From Nitrosospira sp. Nl5 (GTDB lineage Bacteria; Pseudomonadota; Gammaproteobacteria; Burkholderiales; Nitrosomonadaceae): DNA of 64,000 bases. Shown here piece by piece: positions 44,519-54,184 of this stretch. Location: positions 186,001 to 250,000 of the forward strand of contig NZ_FMVQ01000001.1 in NCBI RefSeq assembly GCF_900102495.1. Reading direction: 5' to 3'. The notes beneath the pieces were generated by a model. It was not told the origin of the DNA. It saw only the letters and a list, made by a program, of their open reading frames with translations, and did no database searches. Numbering within the stretch: position 1 is the stretch's first letter; every line of letters begins with the position of its first letter. A program made the translations under genes and the position numbers.

Positions 44519-45598
44519 TCATATCGGAACCGCGGCAAAGGCATCAAGCTCCTCTACAGCGGCCGCAGTCCGGCGAATGAGTTCATAGTTGTTCTCCAGT
44601 TCCATCATTCCACCAACCGCCAGGGACATGACCATTGCTTCAAAGGGATAAACAAGGTGGGAGCGGTATCTGCGCAGCAAACCCTTGGTATCGATGCCTT
44701 TGACTCCGCTCTCCTTGAGGCTCTGGATATAAATCGCCAGAAGACTCGCTTCGTGAAGCCGCCGGATCTCGGGCTGAAGGGCCGTCGCCAGGAAATAGGC
44801 GATATCGCCAATCCCTTCGCCAATCCGGACGAGTTGCCAATCGAGAAGGCCAGGCTGAGAGCGGTGCCAGAATATATTCCCAGGATGACAGTCATGATGA
44901 ACCAGCGTTTGTGGCGCATTCGAAAGAAAGTGCATCACGCGGCGGCGATGCCGCGCATAATCAATAGCCGGTGCGTGGAGAGCCGGAGGGATCAGTTTTC
45001 CCGCCCGGTGTAATCCTCTTTTCATCAATGGAACAGCCAAGGCTGCGCCAAGGAAATCTTCGAGGCGGCGGACCGGGCCGGCCAGCCAGTGATATGTTTG
45101 CGCGAGATCCACTTTATCCCAGAAATGGGCGTGAAAGCGAGCGAGCTGTTTAACGACCAGCGCCGCTTGCTCCGCGGTCAGCGCGTCCCCCGGACTTCCG
45201 GGAATGGATCCGGATTCCGTTATATCCTTGAGAACCAGTATTGCGCCTTTGCCCCGTATGCTCTGCGCCGCCAGGAACCGGGGGACAGCGATTGGAATGG
45301 TTTGCGCCGCTTCTTTGTAAAAGCGTACCTCGGTATGCAGCAGCCTGGGCAGCGCCGTGATCAGCCTCGCGCGCCAAGCCAGCGACGGCAGCTTTACAAA
45401 CCATTGCCGAGGCAGATCCTCCGGTCCATCATGTTCGATTGCGAGACGGATTCGGGTTGTCGTGCCGATATTGACGGAAGCGATATTCGTCCGCGATACA
45501 ATTACACCGGAATAAAGATTGTTAACGACTCTTTGCGCCCAGCCGACAGTCAGGTCGCTGGGCCGGTGCGCAAGAATACGACTGTTGTCATGGTCCAT
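44519..45598 (-). CDS. Aminoglycoside-phosphotransferase-like kinase (APH/ecdysteroid-kinase-like)
   Basis: The 359-residue protein has the kinase catalytic loop HHDCHPGNIFW (H-x-D-x-x-x-x-N type) followed by LLDWQ, equivalent to the DFG metal-binding motif. An upstream lobe contains a WFVKLP lysine strand. This is the protein-kinase-like fold of small-molecule phosphotransferases. The sequence is closer to the large family with unknown substrates than to true resistance enzymes, so a resistance role should not be assumed. Confidence 0.78.
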   Translation of the reverse strand: MDHDNSRILAHRPSDLTVGWAQRVVNNLYSGVIVSRTNIASVNIGTTTRIRLAIEHDGPEDLPRQWFVKLPSLAWRARLITALPRLLHTEVRFYKEAAQTIPIAVPRFLAAQSIRGKGAILVLKDITESGSIPGSPGDALTAEQAALVVKQLARFHAHFWDKVDLAQTYHWLAGPVRRLEDFLGAALAVPLMKRGLHRAGKLIPPALHAPAIDYARHRRRVMHFLSNAPQTLVHHDCHPGNIFWHRSQPGLLDWQLVRIGEGIGDIAYFLATALQPEIRRLHEASLLAIYIQSLKESGVKGIDTKGLLRRYRSHLVYPFEAMVMSLAVGGMMELENNYELIRRTAAAVEELDAFAAVPI

Positions 45599-45672
45599 TT
45601 TCGTTGTGCATGGGATCTATCTATATGACCGGTAGTGCGATCCTGATATCTGGATGGCATGGCCAGGACGTT

Positions 45673-45702
45673 AAAAAAGGGAGCCGTGAGGCTCCCTTTT
45701 TT
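45673..45702. terminator. Bidirectional terminator hairpin
   Basis: AAAAAAGGGAGCC-GTGA-GGCTCCCTTTTTT forms a 13-bp perfect stem ending in A and T runs, so it can terminate transcription in both directions. It lies upstream of the APH-like gene start and downstream of the exosortase-associated gene (both minus strand). Confidence 0.9.
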
Positions 45703-45737
45703 GGAACTAAGCGGACAAGACCGCGTTCAATAGGGTA

Positions 45738-46106
45738 TTACTGCAATTTCCAGTCAGGATGGTAATGTGTTTCCTTGTCGAACTCTTTCCAGATATAGTC
45801 AGGGTAGATTATTGGTTTGGTGGGAATAATAAACGTCACCAGATCCACGGCGCCGGTTAATGTACGTCCAATTCCATGTACAATGCCCGTGAACACGCCG
45901 GCCGTGGCTGCGTAAGCGGCGCCTTTCTCCTTGTTGGCTAATATGATGTTCTTGGGGATCTCCCCCACAAAACCGGTGACCGTATTCGCGATGCCGTGCG
46001 CAAGTTTGTCGCCTACTTTTTCGACATAACTGTCAGCCATTGCCGCGTGGGGTGAAAAAAAGAACAGCGCAGAGAGTATCAGTAGCGATTTCAATGTATT
46101 TTTCAT
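45738..46106 (-). CDS. Exosortase-system-associated protein (TIGR04073-like)
   Basis: The 122-residue product has a signal peptide (residues 1-24, ending AAMAD). The mature part carries KLAHGIANTVTGFVGEIPKNI, VFTGIVHGIGRTLTGAVDLVTFIIP and IYPDYIW, matching the TIGR04073 family, found in genomes with PEP-CTERM/exosortase systems. The family's function is unknown. It supports a PEP-CTERM pathway in this organism, as does the HAF-repeat protein at 9990. Confidence 0.8.
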   Translation of the reverse strand: MKNTLKSLLILSALFFFSPHAAMADSYVEKVGDKLAHGIANTVTGFVGEIPKNIILANKEKGAAYAATAGVFTGIVHGIGRTLTGAVDLVTFIIPTKPIIYPDYIWKEFDKETHYHPDWKLQ

Positions 46107-46495
46107 TTGTACCTCCCTAAAGTTGATTAAATTAAAACCAAATCAATTCCAATATTAGCATACCGCAAGAATTATGCGACCTCAAAATTCAAAATCCCAT
46201 GCGCAAGTCATTTTTTGCCCTGTTGCGGATAAGCGGCCCAATGAGAATGCGCCGCTTCATACAATGGATCATTCTGAGGGGTATTGCAGTATTTTCCGGA
46301 AGCATCCGGATAGCCCCTCCGGCACGATACCAGCCGCACTCCCGTCAAGGAATTGTGCTACGCTTCCCGTGGCCGGTAGCGTAGGGCCTTTGACGGACAT
46401 TTGAACTCCTAACTGCTGTTTGATCATTTAAAAAAATAGAATTGCAAATGATCCCGCGCGAAAAAGTAACAATTACCTGAACGCATTTAACCAAA
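46107..46495. other. 389-bp gap upstream of the glycosyltransferase fusion
   Basis: No ORF with family similarity or a ribosome site is visible; the short plus-strand frames are arginine-rich and not protein-like. An A-rich tract lies near 46430. No promoter was identified. Confidence 0.35.
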
Positions 46496-49162
46496 TTGCC
46501 GGATACCACTAATTTTCTATCTTTACATCCTTGTTCGTCAACGTCACGTAGCCTGCCCAACACAGCTATAACCAACACCACGCGATTTTCCGTGGTGGTT
46601 CCCACGCTTAACGAAGCAGACAATATCGATCCGTTATTGGCGCGGTTATTTGCGCTGGATCTGGCACCGGACAGCTTCGAGGTCATTTTTGTTGACGATG
46701 GCTCGCGTGATGGAACGCCCGACAAGGTGCGGGCCTGGGAGGATCGCGCGAATGTGCGGCTGGTTGAACGCCGGGAAAAGCCGGATCTGACAGGCTCGAT
46801 TCTCGCCGGTGTTGCGCTGGCGCATGGCGAGGTCATTGTCGTGATGGACGCGGACTTGAGCCATCCGCCGGAACGGTTGCCCGCCCTGGTGGCTCCTGTA
46901 TTGGATGGAAGCCATGACGTAGCGGTGGGTAGCCGCTATGTACCTGGCGGCAGCACCGAGGGATGGCCGCTGCACCGCCAATGGCTATCGCGTTTGGGCG
47001 GTTGGCTTGCCCTTCCCGTCTGCGATGTGAACGATGCGACATCGGGATTTTTTGCCTTCCGCCGGGAGCTGGCGGCCACGATAGCGGAACGTGCCCGTGG
47101 GTACAAAATCCTGCTCGAACTGCTTGTGGCCGGCCAGGGCCAGCTCAGGGTCGTGGAAGTGCCTATCTGCTTTCGCGATCGCACGCACGGCACTTCCAAA
47201 TTGTCGTTCCGTCATCAATGGACTTATCTGCAACGCCTGATGACCCTGGCTGGCGGTACGGTTTCCTTTGGCACTGCCAGCCGGTTCGCGGCGGTCGGGC
47301 TGTTTGGCGTCGTCATCGACGCACTGTTGTTCCAGTGGCTCATGAGCCGCGGCGCCGGCCTTGCGCTGGCGCACATCCTGAGCTTCTTCGCCGCCGCCGC
47401 GGTGAATTACTCGCTCAACTCGAAATGGTCGTTCCGGCCTCATCATGCCGGCTTTCTGCGATGGCGCCATTTTGCCCGCTTCCTGACGGTCGGTATATTC
47501 GCCTTGCTGATGCGTGGTGGCGTGCTGGCATTGCTGGTCTATGGCTGGCATGTGCCCTCCATGCTGGCCATTTTTCCCGCCATTGCCGCCACTGCCGCCA
47601 TCAATTATCTCGGCTCCGCCTTCTACGTATTCCCTGTCAAGCAGAACCCGCCGACGGCGGATGTGCGCTGGCGGGTCGCCTCGCTCGGCATCGTGGCATT
47701 TGCGGTACTGCTGCGCCTGATCTACCTCGGCCAGGCCCAGTTGATCCCTGATGAGGCGTACTACTGGAATTACGCCCAGCACATGGATCTGAGTTTTCTG
47801 GACCACCCTCCAATGGTTGCATGGATGATCTGGCTGGGCACCGCCATTGCCGGCGATAACGAATTCGGTGTCCGGATCGGCGCATTCACTTGCGGCCTGA
47901 TCGCAATGGGCTACTTATACGCGTTGGCGCGCAACCTGTACGATAAAACGACCGGTATGCGCGCGGTGCTGCTGCTGGCCATACTGCCGTTCGGCTTTGT
48001 CCCAGGCATGTTAATGACAGCGGATGCCCCGCTGATGGCAGCCTGGGCGGCCACGCTATATTATATGGAACGGGCGTTGCTGGCGGACGACAGGTGGGCC
48101 TGGCTCGGCATTGGCATCGCTTTCGGCCTGGGCATCCTCTCCAAGTATACCCTGGGCCTGCTCGGTCCGGCGGCGCTGCTGTTTGTGATCCTGGACCCCG
48201 CCTCACGCTGCTGGTTGCGCCGTCCGCAGCCATATCTCGCCGCCGCGCTTGCCCTGCTGATGTTTTCGCCTGTCATCATCTGGAATATGCAGCATGACTG
48301 GGTTTCGATTTTATTCCAATCGGAGAGAGCCACTGGAATAGGCAACAAATTCTCTTTACACTGGCTGCTTCTTCACATGCTGCTGATGCTGACCCCGGTA
48401 GGGCTGGTGGCTGCCGCCATGGCGCTGTGGCCAAGGCCCGGTGACAATCCAGATCCGCATGCAGTGAGGCGCCGCCTGTTCGTACGGGTGTTCACCGGCG
48501 TGCCGCTGGCGGTGTTCTTCGCGCTCAGCCTGTTCGGTGCACCGAAGTTTCATTGGACCGGCCCGGTGTGGCTTGCACTCCTGCCAGCCATGGCGTGGAT
48601 GATGGGCCAGTCCGGTGATCTGCGTAATGTCGCGAGCAGGGTGCGAGCCGCATGGAAACCCACCATCGGAGTTTTCCTGTTCCTCTATGCATTCGCGCTG
48701 CATTATGTGGTGCTCGGCATTCCTGGCATTCCCTATGTGGGTTTTGGCGAGCACTATTTCTGGCGCGAGGCAACCCATGAAGTCGAACAGATTGTGGAGA
48801 AGGTTCAGCACCAGACCGGGCAGAAGCCGCTTGTGGTAGGCATGAGCCGCTGGTCGGTGGCGACTTCCCTGGCCTTTTACAATAAAAGCGAGAACGGCGA
48901 GCCGATGGATATACGTTCCCGAAATCTATTTGGCGATAAGGCCGCCATGTACGATTTCTGGTATCCACCGGAGCCGCCGACGAGTCGGCCGGTTATCCTG
49001 GTGGGAATGATTCCAAAAGAGCTCGAACACAACCGGCAGGGCAACGAGATTAGTCCGATGCTTGTGCAGCCCGGCCCGATCCAGGAGCGGACGATCCTTC
49101 GGGATGGCAAGCCACTGCGTAAAATATACTACCGCATCGCGCAGGGGTACCTGGGCCCATGA
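46496..49162 (+). CDS. Fusion of GT2 glycosyltransferase, GtrA-type flippase domain and ArnT/GT-C glycosyltransferase
   Basis: The 888-residue protein has three parts. Residues about 30-255 are a dolichol-phosphate-mannose-synthase-like GT2 enzyme (VVPTLNEADN, VDDGSRDGT, MDADLSHPPE, FRDRTHGTSKLSF). Residues about 262-385 are a GtrA domain with four membrane segments (RFAAVGLFG, VNYSLNSKWSF). Residues about 395-888 are a GT-C integral-membrane transferase of the ArnT/PMT kind (PDEAYYWNYAQHMDLSFLDHPP). The parts would make a polyprenyl-phosphate sugar, move it across the membrane and transfer it to an acceptor, so the whole route may be in one chain. The start TTG 46496 lacks a ribosome site and is uncertain. 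Confidence 0.88.
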   Translation: MPDTTNFLSLHPCSSTSRSLPNTAITNTTRFSVVVPTLNEADNIDPLLARLFALDLAPDSFEVIFVDDGSRDGTPDKVRAWEDRANVRLVERREKPDLTGSILAGVALAHGEVIVVMDADLSHPPERLPALVAPVLDGSHDVAVGSRYVPGGSTEGWPLHRQWLSRLGGWLALPVCDVNDATSGFFAFRRELAATIAERARGYKILLELLVAGQGQLRVVEVPICFRDRTHGTSKLSFRHQWTYLQRLMTLAGGTVSFGTASRFAAVGLFGVVIDALLFQWLMSRGAGLALAHILSFFAAAAVNYSLNSKWSFRPHHAGFLRWRHFARFLTVGIFALLMRGGVLALLVYGWHVPSMLAIFPAIAATAAINYLGSAFYVFPVKQNPPTADVRWRVASLGIVAFAVLLRLIYLGQAQLIPDEAYYWNYAQHMDLSFLDHPPMVAWMIWLGTAIAGDNEFGVRIGAFTCGLIAMGYLYALARNLYDKTTGMRAVLLLAILPFGFVPGMLMTADAPLMAAWAATLYYMERALLADDRWAWLGIGIAFGLGILSKYTLGLLGPAALLFVILDPASRCWLRRPQPYLAAALALLMFSPVIIWNMQHDWVSILFQSERATGIGNKFSLHWLLLHMLLMLTPVGLVAAAMALWPRPGDNPDPHAVRRRLFVRVFTGVPLAVFFALSLFGAPKFHWTGPVWLALLPAMAWMMGQSGDLRNVASRVRAAWKPTIGVFLFLYAFALHYVVLGIPGIPYVGFGEHYFWREATHEVEQIVEKVQHQTGQKPLVVGMSRWSVATSLAFYNKSENGEPMDIRSRNLFGDKAAMYDFWYPPEPPTSRPVILVGMIPKELEHNRQGNEISPMLVQPGPIQERTILRDGKPLRKIYYRIAQGYLGP

Positions 49163-49184
49163 ATTCATCAGACCTGGAAATAAA

Positions 49185-50648
49185 ATGCTGAAAGCATTGA
49201 TGGTGAATGTGTTGGCAGCGAGTCTGATAATGCTCTCTCTCCATGGCGCCGCAGTGGCCGGAAGCCAGAAAGATGAGAAAATCACAGCCGCCGCGGAGCA
49301 AAAAGAAGTAGGCGTTACAATTTATAACGACAATCTGGCGCTGGTGAAAGAGACGCGCAGGGTCAAGCTTGACCGGGATTTCAATAAGCTGGCCTGGCGT
49401 GAAGTCTCCGCCCAGATGCTTCCTGAAACAGCGCAATTACGCAACCTCACTCATCCTGCCGGATTTCGGTTACTCGAACAGAATTTCGATTTTGATCTAT
49501 TGACGCCGGAAAAGCTGCTGGAGAAATATCTTGGCAAGGAGGTAACAGTCATTCGCACCAATCCGGCGACGGGTGCGGAAACCAGGGAAGCAGCTACCGT
49601 CCTTGCCACCAACGGGGGTACGGTGCTCAAATTTGGCGATCGTATCGAAACCGGCATTCCAGGCCGCCTGGCGTTCCCCGGCGTGCCGGAAAATTTACGG
49701 GACAGGCCCACTCTGGTTATTTCGCTCATCAATCCGGTCGCGGACGAACAGCACCTTGAGCTTTCCTATTTGACCGAGGGGCTGTCATGGCGCGCCGACT
49801 ATGTGGCTGAATTGAACGAACGCGATGACCACCTTGATCTTAACGGCTGGGTGACATTGACCAATCAAAGCGGGACGGCTTATCCGAATGCAAGGCTGCA
49901 ATTGGTAGCCGGAGATCTGAACCGGATACGCCAGCAACCGTCACCGCCGCGCAACGTAAGGAGCTTTGCGGCAAAAATGGCCGATGTGGAGGAAATGAAA
50001 CAGGAGTCGCTGTTTGAATACCATCTCTATACGCTGCAACGTCCCACGACATTGGCGGAGAATCAGACCAAGCAGGTAGCGCTGATGTCCGCAATCCGCG
50101 CCCCGGTCAGGAAAGAGTTTCTATTGATCGGTGCAAGTCACTACTATTCCAGCCAACACGGCGACCTCGGTCAGAAGCTGAAAGTCGGTGTATTGGTCGA
50201 ATTTCAGAATCAGGGTGAAGGCTTGGGCGTACCGCTACCCAAGGGGATAGTACGGGTTTACAAGAAAGATATGCAGGGGAATGCACAGTTTGTGGGTGAA
50301 GATCAGATTGATCATACACCTGCGAATGAGATTGTACGCTTGAAGCTGGGCGATGCCTTCGACGTGACAGGCAGCAGAAAGCAGACGGATTTCCAGAGGC
50401 TGGGCGAGGAAGGGCGCCATCACCTCGTATTTGAAAGCGCCTATCAGATTGTATTGAAGAATGCCCGGAAAGAAGCGGTGACGGTGATAGTACGGGAACC
50501 CGTGCCGGGGGACTGGACCATGGTATCAGCGTCACAATCTCATACCAGGGCGGCTTCCGGTGTCGCGGAATGGAAAGTGCCGGTGCCCGCGAACGGCAAG
50601 GCTACGCTGACGTACCGGGTACGTGTCAAATATCCAGGCAGAGGCTGA
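49185..50648 (+). CDS. Secreted DUF4139 domain protein
   Basis: The 487-residue product from ATG 49185 has a signal peptide (about 1-25) and a DUF4139 body: VTIYNDNLALVKETRRV, LSYLTEGLSWRADYVAEL, GWVTLTNQSGTAYPNARLQLVAGDLN and a C-terminal KVPVPANGKATLTYRVRVKY. These are beta-rich proteins of unknown role (mucoidy-inhibitor-like relatives). It starts 22 bases after the glycosyltransferase fusion and is probably in one operon with it; a shared envelope role is inference. Confidence 0.85.
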   Translation: MLKALMVNVLAASLIMLSLHGAAVAGSQKDEKITAAAEQKEVGVTIYNDNLALVKETRRVKLDRDFNKLAWREVSAQMLPETAQLRNLTHPAGFRLLEQNFDFDLLTPEKLLEKYLGKEVTVIRTNPATGAETREAATVLATNGGTVLKFGDRIETGIPGRLAFPGVPENLRDRPTLVISLINPVADEQHLELSYLTEGLSWRADYVAELNERDDHLDLNGWVTLTNQSGTAYPNARLQLVAGDLNRIRQQPSPPRNVRSFAAKMADVEEMKQESLFEYHLYTLQRPTTLAENQTKQVALMSAIRAPVRKEFLLIGASHYYSSQHGDLGQKLKVGVLVEFQNQGEGLGVPLPKGIVRVYKKDMQGNAQFVGEDQIDHTPANEIVRLKLGDAFDVTGSRKQTDFQRLGEEGRHHLVFESAYQIVLKNARKEAVTVIVREPVPGDWTMVSASQSHTRAASGVAEWKVPVPANGKATLTYRVRVKYPGRG

Positions 50649-50683
50649 GGATTGAGTCTGAGGATTGAGTCAATCGCCCAAAA

Positions 50684-50708
50684 AGACGGAGCCGAATGGC
50701 TCCGTTCT
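50684..50708. terminator. Terminator hairpin between DUF4139 gene and hsp20
   Basis: AGACGGAGCC-GAAT-GGCTCCGTTCT forms an 8-bp core stem (ACGGAGCC/GGCTCCGT). The genes on either side converge, so it can serve both. An AAAA run on the left supports termination on the minus strand. Confidence 0.75.
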
Positions 50709-50725
50709 GACTGCTTGGCTTGAAG

Positions 50726-51163
50726 TTATCCGGCTGAGGTGACGCTGATTTTCTTTGGCTGGACCGCTTCGCGTTTGGGAATGACGATTTCCAGCACGCC
50801 ATGGTTCGATTTTGCCGATATTGCATCCGGATTTGCCGTATCCGGTAAACTGAAGCGCCTGTAAAAAGAGCCGTAAGTGCGTTCAACCCGCTTGTAGCCT
50901 TCTTTCTCGGTTTTCGCTTCAGTTTTCTTTTCACCTTTGATAGTCAGTACCCCGTCTTCCATACTGATATCGATTTCTTCGGGTTTTACCCCTGGAAGGT
51001 CGGCCTGCAAGACAAATTTATCGGCTTCTTCCTTGATGTCGACAGCAGGCGCCCATTCGGCAGTCACTGCTGATCCCTCACCTCCACCGTCCTCGCGTGC
51101 ACGATCCAGTTCTCTGTGCAACTGATGCAGCAAACTCCAGGGTTCATAACGAGCAATAGCCAT
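50726..51163 (-). CDS. Small heat-shock protein Hsp20
   Basis: The 145-residue chaperone has a short N-terminal arm (RYEPWSLLHQLHRELD), an alpha-crystallin domain (about 40-130: PAVDIKEEADKFVLQADLPGVKPEEIDISMEDGVLTIKGE, then GSFYRRFSLP and GVLEIVIPK), and a C-terminal tail with an ISV element of the I-x-V type. It holds unfolding proteins without ATP. ATG 51163 is preceded by GGAGGTAAT. No sigma-32 promoter could be placed with confidence in the 117-bp gap upstream. Confidence 0.93.
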   Translation of the reverse strand: MAIARYEPWSLLHQLHRELDRAREDGGGEGSAVTAEWAPAVDIKEEADKFVLQADLPGVKPEEIDISMEDGVLTIKGEKKTEAKTEKEGYKRVERTYGSFYRRFSLPDTANPDAISAKSNHGVLEIVIPKREAVQPKKISVTSAG

Positions 51164-51280
51164 ATTACCTCCATTTAAGTGAATGTTTGGCATCAATACT
51201 GAAATGACTTCAATCAGCACTCAATAACCAATATAGGTCTATTTGCTGTTTTTTCAACCGGGTCCGGAGATTTTTTGACT

Positions 51281-52330
51281 TTATCTCAACGGCAATTCAC
51301 CGCTGCGGATTCCGATACCTCCAATATTTTCAACTGCTTTTACAAAGGTGGCGTTTTCATGCAGTTGTATGACCGAATCGGGATGAGGGCGTCCGCGCAT
51401 GCGTGCGAGACGGGCGACGCTGACGGCGGAGATATCCCATCGTAATTCCGCCAGGAGCATATCCGCCGCCTCCGGATTATTGCAGAGCAGCGCCATATCG
51501 CAGCCCGCATTTAACGCGCTTTTCGCGCGCTGTACGACATTGCCGCCAACCGACGCGCCTTCCATGTTCAAGTCATCGCTGAAAATGCAACCTTCGAAAC
51601 CCAGTTCGCCGCGTAGAATCTGTTTCAGCCAGACTTCCGAAAAACCTGCGGGACGCGCGTCCACTCGCGGATAAATGATATGCGCCGGCATGATGCCGGC
51701 GAGCCCGAAATCAATCATTTTGCTGAACGGGAGCAGGTCTTTTTTTGAGATATCAGGATAGGGCCGTTCGTCCACCGGCATTTCAATGTGGGAATCCGCC
51801 TGGATATAACCGTGCCCTGGAAAATGCTTTCCGACCGCTGCCATGCCCCCCAGCTTCAATCCGGACATAAGGTTGTGCGCCAGATCGGCAATACCTTGCA
51901 CGCTGTGGTGAAACGCCCGGTCTCCAATGATGCAGCTTTGTCCATGATCCATATCCAGCACCGGGGTAAAGCTCAAGTCAACCCCTGCAGCGCGCAATTC
52001 CGCCGCCAGCACATAACCTGTTTGCCGTGCCAGGTCCCGCGCCCGATTGGGGTGCTCATCCCAGATTCTCCCCAGTTCACGCATTGGCGGCAGTCTGGTG
52101 AACCCTTCACGAAAGCGTTGCACCCTGCCGCCCTCATGATCGACCGCGATCAGCAGTGGAGGGGAGCGAAGGGCGTGAATCTCGGTAGTCAGCTGGACAA
52201 GCTGGCTGAAGGACGAATAATTGCGCGTGAATAGAATCACACCGCCAACCAGAGGGTGCTGAAGCTTTTTCCTGTCGCCGGTGGTAAGCCGCGTGCCTTC
52301 GATGTCGAGCATGATGGGGCCAAGCGACAT
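51281..52330 (-). CDS. nagZ: Beta-N-acetylhexosaminidase NagZ
   Basis: NagZ removes GlcNAc from anhydromuropeptides in the cytoplasm during peptidoglycan recycling. The 349-residue GH3 enzyme shows [18 protein letters not shown], the active-site KHFPGHG followed by DSH, PAHIIYP and the nucleophile Asp in FSDDLNM. It is the last gene of the minus-strand series and overlaps acpS by one base. With AmpD (2241) it covers two steps of the same pathway. Confidence 0.95.
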   Translation of the reverse strand: MSLGPIMLDIEGTRLTTGDRKKLQHPLVGGVILFTRNYSSFSQLVQLTTEIHALRSPPLLIAVDHEGGRVQRFREGFTRLPPMRELGRIWDEHPNRARDLARQTGYVLAAELRAAGVDLSFTPVLDMDHGQSCIIGDRAFHHSVQGIADLAHNLMSGLKLGGMAAVGKHFPGHGYIQADSHIEMPVDERPYPDISKKDLLPFSKMIDFGLAGIMPAHIIYPRVDARPAGFSEVWLKQILRGELGFEGCIFSDDLNMEGASVGGNVVQRAKSALNAGCDMALLCNNPEAADMLLAELRWDISAVSVARLARMRGRPHPDSVIQLHENATFVKAVENIGGIGIRSGELPLR

Positions 52331-52707
52331 TATTTTTCCAGTATGACAAACGCGCAGGCCAGGTTCAACTCGTCGCTGATGGAAAGATGGTGGCTGGTAA
52401 TGCCTTCATTCCTGACCAGCGCGCTCAACGCGGGATGAAATGCAAAATATGGCTTGCCCAGATGGTCATGGGTTACGCCGATGTGGCTCAAGCTCACCGG
52501 ATAGCGCATGCCGGTGCCGATTGCCTTGGAAAGGGCTTCCTTGGCGGCGAAACGTTTGGCCAGAAACATAGCGGGCTGACTGCTATTGATATATTCAGGC
52601 CATTCCTCGTCTGTCAGCAAGCGTTTGGCAAAGCGCTCGCCATATTTTTCGAGCAACCGCGCAATGCGCGAGGGTTCGACCAGGTCGGTTCCAATTCCAT
52701 AAATCAT
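52330..52707 (-). CDS. acpS: Holo-[acyl-carrier-protein] synthase AcpS
   Basis: AcpS transfers the phosphopantetheine arm from CoA to acyl carrier protein. The 125-residue product has both family motifs: [10 protein letters not shown] near the N-terminus and [15 protein letters not shown] in the middle, with the magnesium-binding Asp and Glu present. It overlaps pdxJ by 4 bases, as in E. coli and most betaproteobacteria. Confidence 0.95.
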   Translation of the reverse strand: MIYGIGTDLVEPSRIARLLEKYGERFAKRLLTDEEWPEYINSSQPAMFLAKRFAAKEALSKAIGTGMRYPVSLSHIGVTHDHLGKPYFAFHPALSALVRNEGITSHHLSISDELNLACAFVILEK

Positions 52708-53429
52708 TTGCGCGCATCCTGCATTAATTTCTTCATTTCCCGTACCGCCTGTGCAAAGCCGACAAACAGTGCGTGGGCAACGATGGCATGGCCGATATTG
52801 AGCTCGGATATTCCGGATATCGCCGCGATGGGCTGGACATTGCGATAGTGCAGCCCGTGGCCGGCATTCACTTTCAGTCCCCGGCCGATACCTTCGGCTA
52901 CCGCTGCGCGAACGCGCTCCAACTCGTTCCGCTGCTCGCTCGTAGTGAGCGCGTCAGCATAGTGACCGGTGTGAATCTCGATCGCCGGTGCCCCGGCTTG
53001 CACCGCGGCGTCGATCTGGGCACTGTCGGCATTGATGAATAGCGATACGCGAATGCCTGACTCGGTCAGCCTGTGGCAGGCACGTTTCACCTGTTCGAAA
53101 TGCCGCACCACGTCGAGCCCCCCCTCGGTGGTCAATTCCTCCCGGCGCTCGGGTACCAGGCAAACGTCCTGTGGCAGGATGCGTAGCGCAAAATCGATCA
53201 TTTCGTCGGTTACCGCGCTCTCCAGATTCATGCGGGTCTTAAGCAGACTCCGCAGGATTTCCACGTCGCTGTCCTGAATATGACGGCGATCTTCACGCAG
53301 GTGTAGCGTAATCGCATCCGCGCCGGCCGATTCCGCAACCGCCGCCGCGTCGATAGGGCTGGGATAGGTCGTGCCGCGAGCCTGCCGCAAGGTTGCGACA
53401 TGATCAATGTTGACGCCCAATTCGATCAT
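52704..53429 (-). CDS. pdxJ: Pyridoxine 5'-phosphate synthase PdxJ
   Basis: PdxJ condenses 3-amino-2-oxopropyl phosphate with deoxyxylulose phosphate in vitamin B6 synthesis. The 241-residue TIM-barrel protein carries [52 protein letters not shown] and [11 protein letters not shown]. It overlaps both recO and acpS by 4 bases, indicating a coupled operon. Confidence 0.96.
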   Translation of the reverse strand: MIELGVNIDHVATLRQARGTTYPSPIDAAAVAESAGADAITLHLREDRRHIQDSDVEILRSLLKTRMNLESAVTDEMIDFALRILPQDVCLVPERREELTTEGGLDVVRHFEQVKRACHRLTESGIRVSLFINADSAQIDAAVQAGAPAIEIHTGHYADALTTSEQRNELERVRAAVAEGIGRGLKVNAGHGLHYRNVQPIAAISGISELNIGHAIVAHALFVGFAQAVREMKKLMQDARK

Positions 53430-54181
53430 AATTGATGTAAGTCTTTGAGTAATTGCCGCGTATGCAGCGGCTGGCCGTCAAGATAATGGTTGAGTATGTA
53501 ACGCATCAGCGCCTTGCTCTGTTGCCGGGTTGCGGCGCTCGAATAATCGTCCTGCTCCATGTCCAGCAGCGTTCGTCCCCGCAGTTGCAAACCGTGGCTG
53601 TGATGATGCCCTTCCAGTGCCACCGGTCCGCGTTCGATTTCATAGCGGTAATCTTCATCCGGGCTCACGGGCCTGCCGGATGCGACGTCTCGATTGAGTG
53701 TCAGGGCGTAGCCGAGTTCCTGCAGCATGCGCTGCTCGAAGCGCCGCAGCATGGGAATGTAATCCTTCCGGATGCTCAATGCAGTCAACGTTTCCTGATA
53801 GTATATGAATAATTGCTCGTGGGGGTCGTTGCGATGCAATAACCGCACCAGTAGTTCGTTGAGATAAAAACCACAGATCAGGGCTGTCCCCTGCAAAGGC
53901 AACTGGCCACCTTGCCATTCGGCCTTGTACAGAGTGCGCAATTCCGATTTCCCTCCCCAGCTAAGCTGTAGCGGCTGAAATGCCAGCAATAGGCCCCTGA
54001 GCGCTGATTTGGGACGCTTGGCTCCTTTCGCGATCAACGGCACCCGCCCGAAATTGCGGGTGAATGTCTCAACGATGAGGCTGGTCTCAAGGTAGGGGTA
54101 GGTATGCAGTACGAATGCGGGCTGGCTATCCTGCCGCTGTTTATCCGCTATTATCGTTTTATCGCCAATCGGGCCAGTCAA
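53426..54181 (-). CDS. recO: DNA repair protein RecO
   Basis: RecO anneals SSB-coated single strands and helps load RecA in gap repair. The 251-residue product has the N-terminal OB-fold pattern ([38 protein letters not shown]) and the helical C-terminal domain ([22 protein letters not shown]). It begins 3 bases after the era stop. Confidence 0.93.
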   Translation of the reverse strand: MTGPIGDKTIIADKQRQDSQPAFVLHTYPYLETSLIVETFTRNFGRVPLIAKGAKRPKSALRGLLLAFQPLQLSWGGKSELRTLYKAEWQGGQLPLQGTALICGFYLNELLVRLLHRNDPHEQLFIYYQETLTALSIRKDYIPMLRRFEQRMLQELGYALTLNRDVASGRPVSPDEDYRYEIERGPVALEGHHHSHGLQLRGRTLLDMEQDDYSSAATRQQSKALMRYILNHYLDGQPLHTRQLLKDLHQL

Positions 54182-54184
54182 TGT

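Noticed and set aside
44519-45598. Aminoglycoside resistance gene
   Set aside because: Only the general phosphotransferase motifs are present; the rest does not match a known resistance enzyme and the context is not mobile.
46174-46404. Short plus-strand ORFs upstream of the glycosyltransferase fusion
   Set aside because: Arginine-rich translations, no ribosome site and no recognised family.
50642-50671. 13-bp direct repeat (CTGAGGATTGAGT twice) as a regulatory element
   Set aside because: It is a simple slippage duplication between a stop codon and a terminator, with no sign of function.
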